Shown in pieces: positions 1 to 8,037 of a DNA stretch of 20,352 nt (positions are counted from its first letter, which is position 1; every line of letters starts with the position of its first letter). Under the pieces are notes generated by a model, which did not search any database, was not told where the DNA came from, and was given only the letters and a program-made list of their open reading frames with translations. The stretch lies in the IMG/VR virus record IMGVR_UViG_3300043449_000316, positions 1 through 20,352 of that record; one strand, 5' to 3'. Both the position numbers and the translations under genes were made by a program. This DNA is from a virus.

Positions 1-1300
1 TGCCGTGCTCCTCGGCCAGCCGCTTCATGAACGTCGCCTCGGGGCCAAACACCGCCGTGGTGTACTCCGAAGAGGGCAGCGTGTTGCTGTTGGTCAGCAC
101 GCTGTAGGGCTCGATGAGGTTGGTGTTGCCGTTCCAGATGTACTGGTTGGTGCGCGTGTAGTTTGGCGTGCCTGCGTTGTACGTGCCGAGGATGCTGGCC
201 TGCTCGCCGAAGGTCGCCACGAACGGGCTGATGGTGCCCTTGGCTTGGCTGTCGCCGATCATGAAGTAGGTGGCAATGCCTGAGCCCGGGCTGACCGCAG
301 GTGCGGCCTTGTAGTACGACTCGACCGCGACGCCCATTTTGTAGCCCATCGCTATGTACTCGTCCGTCGAGTACATGTCCGGGTTTGGATTGTCGTTGTC
401 GTAGCCCGTGGGCGCGACGCCAAGAGACTGCGGGGCAAGGTTTGCGCCCGCCATGTCGATGACGCGGATGTTGTTGAAGGTCGCAGTGCCCGCAGCATTG
501 GCCGCGATGGCGGCATGTACCTCGCGGAACGCGGTAGCCACACCCGGGCGTGCCGTCTGGCGGAAGCGTGGGTCGTGGCTGATAAGGAAGATGGGTGCGC
601 TGCTGCCGAGACCGCCGTTGGCAAGCGTGTCGCGGATCTTGGTGATCAGCGCACGCAGCCCGGTCTCGTAGTTCACCGAGGTGATGCCGTCGATGAGGTC
701 CTGAGTGCTGGCGTCAATGAAGATGCCGCGCACGTTCAGCGTGTCGCCCGAAAGCCTCGACACGGCTACGTCGTAGACGTTGGTGCGGAAGTCGGCCCAG
801 TGGCTGCTGCTATTGCTAGGTGCCCAGCCGTTGGTGCCGTTGCCCACGACGCCCTTAGAGCGGGCTGTCTTGATGAACTTGAAGCCCGGTGCGCTGCTGC
901 CGTGATACTGGAACAGGAACTGCATCAGGCTGATGGTCGGGCCAAACGTCGGAATGGTGGACGTGCCGCCCGTTGCTGCGTACCAGTTGTCACCGCCTGC
1001 GAGGGCAAGTGGACCGCCTGCACCGCCCGAGATGTGGTGGTAGATGGCAAACACGCCCGTGTTGCCGCCGTCCACATACTGACCGTCCCACCAAGGGCGG
1101 TAAGGCTCGGGCACGGATATCGTATGAGGGTCTCCGTTGGCCTGATGTGGCACCTGCCGCATGAGGGCAGGGATGGCAGCTCGCAGCGACCACGCCTCGA
1201 CAGGCGGCACTGCGATGTTGGCAAGCCCCTCCATGAACCCGGTCGTCTGACCGTTGAGCTGCTTGTCGCCAATGTAGATGTAGGTTGGGATCGCTGCCAC
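1..1300 (-). CDS. Tandem SGNH/GDSL-type esterase-like virion protein (partial, C-terminus off left edge)
   Basis: The frame is open from a GTG at 1300 to the window edge, giving 433 residues. An AGGAG ribosome-binding site lies 5-8 bases upstream of the GTG. Two copies of an SGNH-hydrolase-like fold can be seen about 338 residues apart. Copy 1 begins with YIYIGDKQLNG (residues 7-17) and copy 2 with YFMIGDSQAKG. Each is followed by a block II-like segment, FGPTISLMQFL in copy 1 and FGPEATFMKRL in copy 2. In SGNH enzymes the GDS serine is the nucleophile; it is Lys13 in copy 1 and Ser351 in copy 2. Near residue 309 copy 1 reads MYSTDEYIAMG where active relatives have HFTTxGYxxLG, so the catalytic His is missing too. 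Phage SGNH domains usually deacetylate surface polysaccharide, so a tail fibre or spike role is plausible but inferred. The gene follows the head genes, after two hairpins. Confidence 0.75.
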   Translation of the reverse strand, partial: MAAIPTYIYIGDKQLNGQTTGFMEGLANIAVPPVEAWSLRAAIPALMRQVPHQANGDPHTISVPEPYRPWWDGQYVDGGNTGVFAIYHHISGGAGGPLALAGGDNWYAATGGTSTIPTFGPTISLMQFLFQYHGSSAPGFKFIKTARSKGVVGNGTNGWAPSNSSSHWADFRTNVYDVAVSRLSGDTLNVRGIFIDASTQDLIDGITSVNYETGLRALITKIRDTLANGGLGSSAPIFLISHDPRFRQTARPGVATAFREVHAAIAANAAGTATFNNIRVIDMAGANLAPQSLGVAPTGYDNDNPNPDMYSTDEYIAMGYKMGVAVESYYKAAPAVSPGSGIATYFMIGDSQAKGTISPFVATFGEQASILGTYNAGTPNYTRTNQYIWNGNTNLIEPYSVLTNSNTLPSSEYTTAVFGPEATFMKRLAEEHG

Positions 1301-1323
1301 GTTCTAGCTCCTGCTTCCAAAGT

Positions 1324-1380
1324 GGGGAGAGGGCAACGAGCCCCCTCCCCTTCGCAACCTATGCCCCGGTTACCCGGGGC
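1324..1380 (-). other. Two RNA hairpins between head genes and esterase gene
   Basis: Two hairpins fill the gap after the stop at 1388. The first pairs 1363-1369 with 1374-1380: GCCCCGG and CCGGGGC, seven perfect pairs. Read on the minus strand its loop is GTAA, a GNRA tetraloop. The second pairs 1324-1329 with 1345-1350 and continues inward as 1331-1334 with 1340-1343, with one mismatch and a five-base loop. Neither is followed by a clear U-tract. They may attenuate transcription, help a terminator or stabilise mRNA between the head transcript and the esterase gene; the sequence does not decide which. Confidence 0.55.
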
Positions 1381-1387
1381 CTTGAGA

Positions 1388-1861
1388 TCACTGACGCTTC
1401 GACAGCCAAGCGGTGAAGTTGATGCCGGTGGCAATCGTGCCAGCTACATCGACCGCGAGACGCAGGTACCGGAAGTAGGTGCCGGTGCCAGCATCGCCCG
1501 CAGTGGCGTAGCCGAAGTTGTGGACGGGCAGGACGTAGCGGCCAGTCGTCACGTCCACGTCGTACCCGAGGCTGGTGCCGAAGGTCTCGTACGCGCCGAA
1601 CTGGATGCTTTGGAGAGGGACAACGCCCGAGGCGAACGTCGCGCTGTTGCTGCCCTGCAACGTGACGATGTACTCCTCGTCGTTGCTGGCAACTTCGCAC
1701 GCCGTCACGTCGATGACGAGGTCGCCCTGAAAGTGGGCTGCGCCCACGTCCAGAACGGCGTCCGCGCCGCCGACCTGACAGATGTCGTCCGCAGCGATGA
1801 GGCCCGCGTCCTTAAGAAGGAGGGAATCATCCCTCGTACGATCAAAGCTCTGCTGAACCAT
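1388..1861 (-). CDS. Bbp16-like small virion (head) protein
   Basis: This gene encodes 157 aa, starting at ATG 1861 with AGGAG about ten bases upstream. After a short helical start (residues 1-30) the protein looks beta-rich and has the pattern DVGAAHFQGDLVIDV followed by EYIVTLQGSNSATF. That resembles Bbp16-type phage proteins, which are encoded directly after the major capsid gene and are thought to be capsid-associated. There is no signal peptide or membrane segment. It lies 19 bases downstream of the capsid gene in the same operon. A head-decoration or head-stabilising role is inferred from position and from this resemblance; a different head-completion protein is possible. Confidence 0.6.
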   Translation of the reverse strand: MVQQSFDRTRDDSLLLKDAGLIAADDICQVGGADAVLDVGAAHFQGDLVIDVTACEVASNDEEYIVTLQGSNSATFASGVVPLQSIQFGAYETFGTSLGYDVDVTTGRYVLPVHNFGYATAGDAGTGTYFRYLRLAVDVAGTIATGINFTAWLSKRQ

Positions 1862-1880
1862 TAGATGATGCTCCTAGGGA

Positions 1881-2789
1881 TCAGGCCACTGCCTGAAGGT
1901 TCTTGATGTTGTGGAGACGAGCGACCGCACGCGGGTGCTCGATGACCTGACCGCACATCCACTCAACGCGGGTGCGGAACTTCGGCGCAGTCTGGAGCTC
2001 ACCAAGGTCGCGGACCTCGATGCCACCATTCTGGATGCCGTGGTAGGTGTTGACGCCAAGGTTGACCACGAAGATGGACGTGGTGCTCGACGACTCGGTG
2101 AAGCCCAGCGCGGCGCGGTCGCCATTGCGGTCGGCGACGAGGATGGGCAGGCCAGCGTAGGACAGCAGCGGGCGACCGAAGTCGTCCTCCATCATCTCGA
2201 CGGCGGTGGAGCCAGCACGCAGGAACGTCTTGATGTTCCGCAGCATGGCCTTGTTCATGATGATGTGAGTCGCGCCATCGACCTTGTCGATGGTCTCGTC
2301 CAGCTTCCGCATGGAGAGAGCCTCGCCCGAGCCGTCATTGCTGACAGCCTGCGAACCCGTGGTGGGGACGCGAGCCTTGAGACCGTCGAACTCGGCAGGC
2401 GTGGTAGCAGCCGCACCCTCAATGAGGATGTAGCTGATCTCGCGGGCGAGAGCGCGGGCCTTAGCGGCCTCGTGGTAACCACGGACGGACGCGCCCATGG
2501 TCTTGATCAGAGCCGTGTCCACATCGAGATCGCCACCGGCAATCTTGAGGGCCTCGGTCTGGGGATTGATGACGCCAGTGGACTCGGTGAACGAGCCGTT
2601 GATACCACGGAAGGCGATGCCCGGGAGCGTGCCTTCGACGTTGTAGGCGTAGCTGTTGCCAGCGATGGAGAGCATCGGCATCACGCGCAGGAGATCGCTC
2701 TCCGCCGCGAAGATTTCGATGACGGCAGCCTTCTTCGTCTCGCCGTTATTGGCGGCGAGCTTGGCTGCTTCGACAAGATTCAGTGCCAT
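1881..2789 (-). CDS. Major capsid protein
   Basis: This gene encodes 302 aa, starting at ATG 2789 with GAGGAAA just upstream. The family assignment rests on length, an acidic mixed alpha/beta composition, and position directly after a scaffold gene and before a Bbp16-like gene. The N-terminal LAANNGETKKAAVIEIFAA and the segment LLRVMPMLSIAGNSYAYN match the pattern of HK97-fold phage coat proteins that begin with a short helix followed by 'll..lP...i.g....y'. No cleavable scaffold-like N-domain is fused to it, consistent with the separate scaffold gene upstream. The protein would form the icosahedral shell. Its ribosome-binding site sits in the 3' arm of a hairpin (2794-2817), which suggests translational control tied to scaffold translation. 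Confidence 0.85.
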   Translation of the reverse strand: MALNLVEAAKLAANNGETKKAAVIEIFAAESDLLRVMPMLSIAGNSYAYNVEGTLPGIAFRGINGSFTESTGVINPQTEALKIAGGDLDVDTALIKTMGASVRGYHEAAKARALAREISYILIEGAAATTPAEFDGLKARVPTTGSQAVSNDGSGEALSMRKLDETIDKVDGATHIIMNKAMLRNIKTFLRAGSTAVEMMEDDFGRPLLSYAGLPILVADRNGDRAALGFTESSSTTSIFVVNLGVNTYHGIQNGGIEVRDLGELQTAPKFRTRVEWMCGQVIEHPRAVARLHNIKNLQAVA

Positions 2790-2793
2790 GTTT

Positions 2794-2817
2794 CCTCAGT
2801 AGGACGAACCCCTGAGG
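2794..2817 (-). promoter_or_regulatory. Hairpin covering the capsid gene ribosome-binding site
   Basis: CCTCAG at 2794-2799 pairs perfectly with CTGAGG at 2812-2817. In the minus-strand mRNA the 3' arm contains the GAGG of the capsid gene's Shine-Dalgarno sequence. The scaffold stop codon lies about ten bases upstream of the 5' arm, close enough for a terminating ribosome to open it. This suggests, without proving, that capsid translation is coupled to scaffold translation. Confidence 0.5.
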
Positions 2818-2827
2818 ACGCAGGCGA

Positions 2828-3583
2828 TTAGCGAACCACTGTGGTCGCTTCAGCAATCGCGGCAAGGCGAGCCTCGGGGGAAAGTTTGGGTAGGTTGTCA
2901 CCCATGCGGACGGTTCCCCCGGCTGCATGATTGCTCCCGCTTCCTGCGGGTGCCGTCGCCTCGAAGGCCGGTGCGTAGTCCGGCTGGGTCTTCAAGAGCT
3001 GAACGAACTGATCGACGGTCATGTACTCGCCGCTTCCGGCCTTGGGGCTGTGCATTGGCTTACCGTCGTCCCCGACGATCAGCATGCTCAGGTTCCCATC
3101 CGTCCCGGCTTCCCAACGAACACGTCGTTCGATGATCGGCAGCAGCAGGTTGGCCTTGCCCTTGGCCTTGGAGATCGCATCACGCGCCTCCGTACCGAAG
3201 CGCAGCTCCTGCAACTGCTTCTCGTATGCGGTCACCTTGCCGGTTGCGGCGGCGAGGTCCTTGGCCACCTTGGCCTCAAGCTGCTTGCGGTACTCGTCGA
3301 GCTCGGCAGACCCCTTGAGGCTGCCAGCCTTCAGCTTCTCCAAGGCATCACGCGCAGCGGCTGCGTCCTCGATGCCCTCAAAAGCCTTGAGGGCCTTGGC
3401 TGCCTGCTTGTGCGCCTCGCGCTCGTCGATCAGTGCCTTCTTCAGGCCCGCGACATTCTCTAGGGCGTAGCCAGCCGACTCCTCGACACCGAGCACGAAC
3501 TTCCCGTCCTGCGTCTTGGTGTAATGGGCGGCGATGGCTTCGGGCAATCCGTCTAGAGAGTCCAGCAGTGCTTTGAGTGCCAT
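2828..3583 (-). CDS. Capsid scaffolding protein
   Basis: The chosen start is ATG 3583 (MALKALLDSLDGLPEAI), giving 251 aa, with AGGGG ten bases upstream. An in-frame GTG nine codons earlier (3610) is also possible but lies inside an inverted repeat. The N-terminus carries 'LPEAIAAHY', typical of phage scaffolds that begin 'L..lpe.i..hY.'. Residues about 55-145 form a long charged coiled coil rich in Lys, Glu and Ala. The C-terminal half is less ordered and ends in a helical segment (SPEARLAAIAEAT). Scaffold proteins organise capsid assembly and leave or are degraded before DNA packaging. The gene sits between the Mu F-like head protein and the capsid gene, the usual position. Confidence 0.8.
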   Translation of the reverse strand: MALKALLDSLDGLPEAIAAHYTKTQDGKFVLGVEESAGYALENVAGLKKALIDEREAHKQAAKALKAFEGIEDAAAARDALEKLKAGSLKGSAELDEYRKQLEAKVAKDLAAATGKVTAYEKQLQELRFGTEARDAISKAKGKANLLLPIIERRVRWEAGTDGNLSMLIVGDDGKPMHSPKAGSGEYMTVDQFVQLLKTQPDYAPAFEATAPAGSGSNHAAGGTVRMGDNLPKLSPEARLAAIAEATTVVR

Positions 3584-3602
3584 AGGTAGGTTGCCCCTAT
3601 AG

Positions 3603-3629
3603 GTGGACACAAATGCGGTCCACTGTCAA
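3603..3629 (-). promoter_or_regulatory. Inverted repeat with adjacent -35-like box upstream of scaffold
   Basis: GTGGAC (3603-3608) and GTCCAC (3618-3623) form a six-base perfect inverted repeat with a nine-base loop. On the minus strand it is preceded at once by TTGACA (3629 to 3624), a perfect -35 consensus. No good -10 lies 16-18 bases downstream, so a standard promoter is not established. The site could be a repressor or activator target, or an mRNA hairpin in front of the highly expressed scaffold and capsid genes. Confidence 0.35.
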
Positions 3630-3633
3630 GGGG

Positions 3634-4722
3634 TCAATCATCTAGCAGGTCTTCCAGCGGGATAGGACGCCCGAGCTGATTGACTGCATTCACCTCGGAC
3701 CATGTCAGGTCACCCGCTCGCCATGCCTTGGCCCGAGCCGTGCCGAGGGCGTCGTTCTGGACGCTGACAGGCTGGTCGCGGAGCCACTCTTCGTAGGTCG
3801 TGGTGGCTGGCACCTGCCCGTTGACTGAGGCCCTAGTGCTAGGCTCCAGCTCGTCCTTGTCGATGCCCATCTCGCGGAAGCTCTTGAGGATGGGGGTGAT
3901 GGTCGACCGGCAGTTCCAATGGGCGGGGGGCAGGTCATTGGAGTCCACCGGGTAGACCTTGCCGTCCCGCTCGCGGCAGATGGGGGTCGTATTGCTGTCT
4001 AGGGTGGACAGCCAGCGGTAGCCCTTTACGAGGTCGCCGTTCTCTTGGAACGTGGCCCGGCGGGTCTGGGTGCTGACCTGATTGACGGCGGTCTTGACGA
4101 TGGCGGCGGCCTGCGACCGGGTGACGTTGAGGGCCCCGTCCGTGAAGCCAGCCGCCTGCGTACCCCGGATGCGGCGCATGATCTGCTCGCTGGTCTCGCC
4201 CTGCGTCATGCCGATGCCGATTTGCTGCTCGACCCGCCGCTGGGTCTGCTCGGCCAGCCCTGCCCACCAGTCCTTCATGGGTGCCCCCACGATGGGCTGG
4301 TTGACTACGGTTTGGACGGAGCGCAGGTCTAGCCCTCGGAAGGTCACGTCGAGGTCGGCGGGTACGGAGCCAGACAGCGACCGCAACACGTGGTCCGCCT
4401 CGACCTTGGACAGCTCGACGAGGTCGGCCTTGACCAGCTTGTTAGCCTCCTTGGTGCCGTCCTTCAGGACCGTCCACAGGTCGCCCAGCATGGTCTGGTA
4501 GCGTTTGGTGGTCCACGGCCCCGAGTCGATGCCGCGTGCCTTGATGCGGTCCAGACGGGTCTGGAGCTTGCCCAGCAGGTCAGGGAAGACGAACTCCTCC
4601 AAGAAGCCGATCACGTCGCGGCTGGCTCCGGCTGCGTACCGCTGGAGGTAGACCGAGTGCCTGATGGTGCGGGACATCACCCGCTCGTTGGCGGTCTTGT
4701 TATTGTCAGGCAGGGTCGTCAT
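3634..4722 (-). CDS. Minor head / head morphogenesis protein, Mu F - SPP1 gp7 type
   Basis: This gene encodes 362 aa, starting at ATG 4722. The C-terminal half carries the family signature: YRWLSTLDSNTTPICRERDG followed by PPAHWNCRSTITPI, containing the conserved Cys, PP-H-N-CR motif of the Mu F domain. The N-terminal 200 residues are helical. Proteins of this family sit inside the procapsid near the portal in low copy and help assembly or DNA ejection. The gene follows the portal and zinc-protein genes and overlaps the end of the zinc-protein gene by 17 bases, the canonical portal - Mu F - scaffold - capsid order. I see no added toxin or ADP-ribosyltransferase domain. Confidence 0.85.
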   Translation of the reverse strand: MTTLPDNNKTANERVMSRTIRHSVYLQRYAAGASRDVIGFLEEFVFPDLLGKLQTRLDRIKARGIDSGPWTTKRYQTMLGDLWTVLKDGTKEANKLVKADLVELSKVEADHVLRSLSGSVPADLDVTFRGLDLRSVQTVVNQPIVGAPMKDWWAGLAEQTQRRVEQQIGIGMTQGETSEQIMRRIRGTQAAGFTDGALNVTRSQAAAIVKTAVNQVSTQTRRATFQENGDLVKGYRWLSTLDSNTTPICRERDGKVYPVDSNDLPPAHWNCRSTITPILKSFREMGIDKDELEPSTRASVNGQVPATTTYEEWLRDQPVSVQNDALGTARAKAWRAGDLTWSEVNAVNQLGRPIPLEDLLDD

Positions 4723-4969
4723 CGTCGCTCGGCTGGTGGTGGGTGGAGATGTAGCAGGCGTCGCACAGGATGCCGTACCCCACCACGAAGTGGGATAGGG
4801 CGATGCGTTGATCGATGGTCCCGAAGCACTGGTCGCAGTGCGAGAACCGGCTGGTCAGCCTGTCGAGGCAGATACGGCACAGCACGACGTGCCCCGGTCG
4901 CGGTGCCTTGCCCTCCATGATGATCTTGGAGCAGCACGAGCACAGGACCGGGGGCGGCAGGCTACGCAC
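4706..4969 (-). CDS. Small four-CxxC zinc-binding protein
   Basis: This gene encodes 87 aa. The frame is open further upstream, but the arginine- and proline-rich extension is a shadow of the portal gene, so GTG 4969, which overlaps the portal stop region, is the best start. Four Cys pairs are visible: C10-x2-C13, C31-x2-C34, C45-x2-C48 and C69-x2-C72, enough for two zinc sites of ribbon or treble-clef type. The tail is acidic (DDDDPA). The gene is wedged between portal and Mu F-like genes and overlaps both. A nucleic-acid-binding or assembly role is possible, but I do not recognise a named family. Confidence 0.7.
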   Translation of the reverse strand: MRSLPPPVLCSCCSKIIMEGKAPRPGHVVLCRICLDRLTSRFSHCDQCFGTIDQRIALSHFVVGYGILCDACYISTHHQPSDDDDPA

Positions 4970-6509
4970 CTGCCTGCTCGGCTTCCTCCGGCTCCTCCGG
5001 GGCGCGAACAGGCACGAGGCCAGCCAAGGGCAGGTTGGCTGCCGATTCGCCCGCCAGCGCAGCCTGCTCGGCAGGATCAAGGTCGTCGCCGTACAGCCCG
5101 CGACGCTTGGCCTCCAGCAGGTACCGCTCGGTGGTGACGCGCCCGGCGGCGGCGTCAGCTTGGAGCATGGCAAGATCCTGCGCCGAACGCATCACCAACC
5201 CGAAGTCGCGGAAGACCGTCACGTCAACGTCCTCGGGCAGCGGGTAGCCGATCCACGCGGCGGCCATCTGGTAGCCGTTGTAAAGGGCCCACTCCAGCGA
5301 CTCGGCCCATGCCTGCGCCTCGGACTGCGCCCGCACCTCGTCGATGGTCGCGCCCGTGGCCGTGTCGGGGCCTGTGGTGACCAGCAGCGGCTGCATTCCG
5401 AGGGCTGCCATCTGCTGCTCGGTGTCCTGAATGTCCTCGCGCCCTGCCTGCGTAGCCCCTCCAGAGGGCTCTAGGTAGGACATGGCGAAGTTGGGGTCGG
5501 TGGACAGCATGGTCGCACCAGCCCCGAGGGTCACGCCCTGCTCGATCTGCTCCTGCGTCAAACCCTTGCCTTGGATCATGGGCGCACGAACGTAGTGCAG
5601 GATGTAGTTCTGCTGGCTGCTGGTCTGCCAGTGCTTGACGTTGAGCCACGCAAGGTCTAGCAGCGGCGGCTTGCCGGTCAGCGGCTCACGCTTGTGGGTG
5701 TAATAAGTCACCAGCGGCACCTTGCCGAGGACGTTGGTGCCCTCGCGCACGAGCGTGTACGCCTGCGACTGGTCGCTGCCGTTGTGCTGAAGCGACTGCG
5801 TCGGCGTTTGGATGAGGTCGTTGGACCCGAGGGCGAAACCACGCTTGACTTGATCCGTCTGCACGCGGTCGCGTTCCCAGATCTGCCATGCCTCGCGGGA
5901 CCAGTAGCGGATGCGCTCGATGCGCTTGGCGCGGAACTGGTCCGCCGGGTCCATCACGTCGGCCTGCTCGTAGATGCAGATGAAGTCAAGCACGTCGCGC
6001 CCGGTGGCGTCCTGCACCCATCCCCAGTTGATGAGGTTGTCGGGGTGGACGAGGCTGAAGTACGGGCGGATGTCCAGCTCGATCTGCTGGGCGAGGCTAT
6101 TGGCCTGCACCGCAGGCAGGTCCACGAGGAAGTGGCCGACGCCCCGGTCACATGCCATGTCGTGCAACATGCGGGCAAAGCTGGTCAGGCTGGTGCCCTT
6201 GCGGTCGCAGTCATCCACCAGCTTGTCGATCAGCGGGTTGCCCGTGGTCGTGACGCTGATGCCCTTCTGGAAAGGTCGGCTCGACACCTTGCGGATGGTG
6301 TCGTCGTAGGCTGGGAACAAAAAGCTCATCTTGAGCCGCTTGAGGTACTCGTCGGGCTTACGCAGCTCGCGCCAGTCCTTGGGAAGGAACAGCTCCCCGA
6401 GGCTACGCATAGCCGTAGTGCCACCACGCAGTGCGCGGGTGACTTGCCAGTCGTCCTCTGCGTTCTGACGCGCAGGATGCCAGTTGCCGATGGTGCTGCT
6501 TGTTGCCAT
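4962..6509 (-). CDS. Portal protein, DUF4055 type
   Basis: This gene encodes 515 aa, starting at ATG 6509 and overlapping the terminase stop as TAATG. The protein matches the layout of DUF4055 phage proteins, which serve as portals: an N-terminal 'W...r....G..am..lgelFLP' segment, 'YLKRLKMSFLFPAYDDTIRKVSSRPF', 'YFSLVHPDNLINW' near residue 160, and a late helical wing with 'AWAESLEWALYNGYQMAAAW'. The dodecameric portal is the vertex through which the terminase packs DNA and to which the tail attaches. Position between large terminase and Mu F-like protein supports this. The C-terminus is a low-complexity Glu/Ala/Pro tail. Confidence 0.85.
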   Translation of the reverse strand: MATSSTIGNWHPARQNAEDDWQVTRALRGGTTAMRSLGELFLPKDWRELRKPDEYLKRLKMSFLFPAYDDTIRKVSSRPFQKGISVTTTGNPLIDKLVDDCDRKGTSLTSFARMLHDMACDRGVGHFLVDLPAVQANSLAQQIELDIRPYFSLVHPDNLINWGWVQDATGRDVLDFICIYEQADVMDPADQFRAKRIERIRYWSREAWQIWERDRVQTDQVKRGFALGSNDLIQTPTQSLQHNGSDQSQAYTLVREGTNVLGKVPLVTYYTHKREPLTGKPPLLDLAWLNVKHWQTSSQQNYILHYVRAPMIQGKGLTQEQIEQGVTLGAGATMLSTDPNFAMSYLEPSGGATQAGREDIQDTEQQMAALGMQPLLVTTGPDTATGATIDEVRAQSEAQAWAESLEWALYNGYQMAAAWIGYPLPEDVDVTVFRDFGLVMRSAQDLAMLQADAAAGRVTTERYLLEAKRRGLYGDDLDPAEQAALAGESAANLPLAGLVPVRAPEEPEEAEQAGA

Positions 6510-7801
6510 TAGTCGAATGCCGTTCTATGTCCGCTGATTGGGTACTTGGCGGCCAAGTAATACCCGAAAGCGTCTGAGATGTGGGTGAGGGAAGGGTCGC
6601 GCTTCTTGTCTAGCTCGCCGCTGCCGCCTTGTAAGAGGCAGACGCCTTCGAGGTCTTGGACCAGATGCGGGGCCTTGGTTGGATCGGCTGCGAAGCGCAC
6701 GAGGCCAGCGGCTGACTTGAGCCGGGCGTTGACGGCGTTCACGCGCTCGCGCTCGGGCGGGTTGGACTTAGCCACGCGCCAGTGCAGGTCGAAGTGCGGG
6801 CGCAGGTACTCGCGCACGAGGTCCCAGTCGCTGCCCTGCGTCTGGCTCGACTTGCGGGCACCGCCCGTGGCGTCGCCGTAGACGTAGACCGGCCCCTTGT
6901 GCTTGCCCCAGTCGAGGGCCAGCTTGCGGCAGACGGCGGGCGTGTTGCTGTTGCGGGGGATATAAACCTCCCCGATGGCGCAGGTGGTCAGCAGCGGGCC
7001 GTGGATGCTGGGCAGGGTCTGCTCCTGCAAGATGGCGCACACGCCCGGGTCGACGTTGAAGTCGAAGCAGAACACGATGGGCTGGCTGGGGTCGTACTCC
7101 AGCCGCCGCAGGTGCACGTTGGCGTCGAACTGGTAGTAGGCGCGTCCCTCGAAGGACACGAAGTCGGCTTCGTACTCCTGCTGGAACGTGAGCGGGTCGA
7201 GGTCGCGGCGGGCTGCCTCGATCTCCTCGGGGCCAAGGATGTCAGCCGACACCCAGTGGAAGCTGGCCCAGTCGGCGCGGGTCTTGGCATCGCGCCACAG
7301 CTCGTAGAAGTGGTTGCGGCCCTTGGGTCGCCCCGTGAACCAGCACCAGCCGGGGCGGCCACGGGTCGAGAGGGCAGGGCGCAGGCTTTGCGTCCATGCC
7401 TCGGGGCGGCACTCGGCGTACTCGTCGAGGACTGCGCCGTCGATGGGGATGCCCTCGATGCGCTGCGGGCGGTCGAGGCCGACGACCATGATGCGGCTGC
7501 CTGTCTTGAGGCGGATGGTCAGGTCCACCTCGCGGACCTCCTCGATCCACTCGCGGGCGCAGAGGGCCTTGAGGTCATCCCAAAAGATGCGCCGGGCTTG
7601 GTCGCGGGTAGGTGCGCCTGCGATGAACGTCGGCACGGCCACGTCGGGCGGGTCGAGGGCTTGCAGGACAAGGCGACGCTTGGCGGTCTCAGTCTTGCCC
7701 GAACGGCGGCCAGCGGCCACGACGCGGAAGCGGGCCGGGCTGCTGATGAGGCGGCCCTGCTCGGGGTGCGGGTCGAGGCGCGTCCAGCGTTCAGGAAGCA
7801 T
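6509..7801 (-). CDS. terL: Terminase large subunit (packaging ATPase and nuclease)
   Basis: This gene encodes 430 aa from ATG 7801, which overlaps the preceding stop as ATGA; the longer open frame upstream is arginine-rich shadow and is rejected. ATPase motifs are clear: Walker A GRRSGKT at residues 31-37, Walker B AVLDE ending D126-E127, and a coupling-motif region TGRPKG near 156-161. The RNase H-like nuclease follows, with likely metal-binding acids D247 (CFDFN), D310 (VYGD) and D410 (HISDAFGYYL). The enzyme cuts concatemeric DNA and drives it into the procapsid through the portal encoded next. The order small terminase - large terminase - portal is normal, although here eight other small or accessory genes separate the two terminase genes. 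Confidence 0.93.
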   Translation of the reverse strand: MLPERWTRLDPHPEQGRLISSPARFRVVAAGRRSGKTETAKRRLVLQALDPPDVAVPTFIAGAPTRDQARRIFWDDLKALCAREWIEEVREVDLTIRLKTGSRIMVVGLDRPQRIEGIPIDGAVLDEYAECRPEAWTQSLRPALSTRGRPGWCWFTGRPKGRNHFYELWRDAKTRADWASFHWVSADILGPEEIEAARRDLDPLTFQQEYEADFVSFEGRAYYQFDANVHLRRLEYDPSQPIVFCFDFNVDPGVCAILQEQTLPSIHGPLLTTCAIGEVYIPRNSNTPAVCRKLALDWGKHKGPVYVYGDATGGARKSSQTQGSDWDLVREYLRPHFDLHWRVAKSNPPERERVNAVNARLKSAAGLVRFAADPTKAPHLVQDLEGVCLLQGGSGELDKKRDPSLTHISDAFGYYLAAKYPISGHRTAFD

Positions 7802-8037
7802 CAGCAGCCGTCGTCCTCGTGCTCGCGCTCTAGCTTGGCGACGGTGTCGCGCATCTGCTCCAGCCGCAGCCACAGCAACATGCCCCACCCGGCGAGGTCT
7901 TGGCACTCGGCCTGTAGCTCGTCGATCAGGTGTTCGCCGCCCTTGCTGACGCTGTTGTTGCCGTAGATGCGCTCGCCCTCGCACAGCCGCTGGTAGACGG
8001 CCTGCGTGAACCGTTCCCACTCGCGCTCGTACATCAT
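7801..8037 (-). CDS. Small helical protein of unknown function
   Basis: This gene encodes 78 aa, starting at ATG 8037 (MMYEREWERF) and overlapping both neighbours by four bases (ATGA). It is predicted almost wholly helical. The stretch GGEHLIDELQAECQDLAGWG recalls a pattern common in small phage proteins and is loosely like the acidic helices of MazG-type pyrophosphatases, but the metal-binding E-x2-E pairs are not complete, so I assign no function. Tight coupling to the large terminase gene supports it being translated. Confidence 0.65.
   Translation of the reverse strand: MMYEREWERFTQAVYQRLCEGERIYGNNSVSKGGEHLIDELQAECQDLAGWGMLLWLRLEQMRDTVAKLEREHEDDGC

Noticed and set aside
515-1864. Long plus-strand open frame of 449 codons
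   Set aside because: It runs antisense to the esterase and Bbp16-like genes, crosses their noncoding gap, and its composition is typical of the reverse strand of GC-rich genes.
6782-7966. Long plus-strand open frame of 394 codons
   Set aside because: It is antisense to the large terminase, whose ATPase and nuclease motifs are intact; no recognisable domain is encoded.
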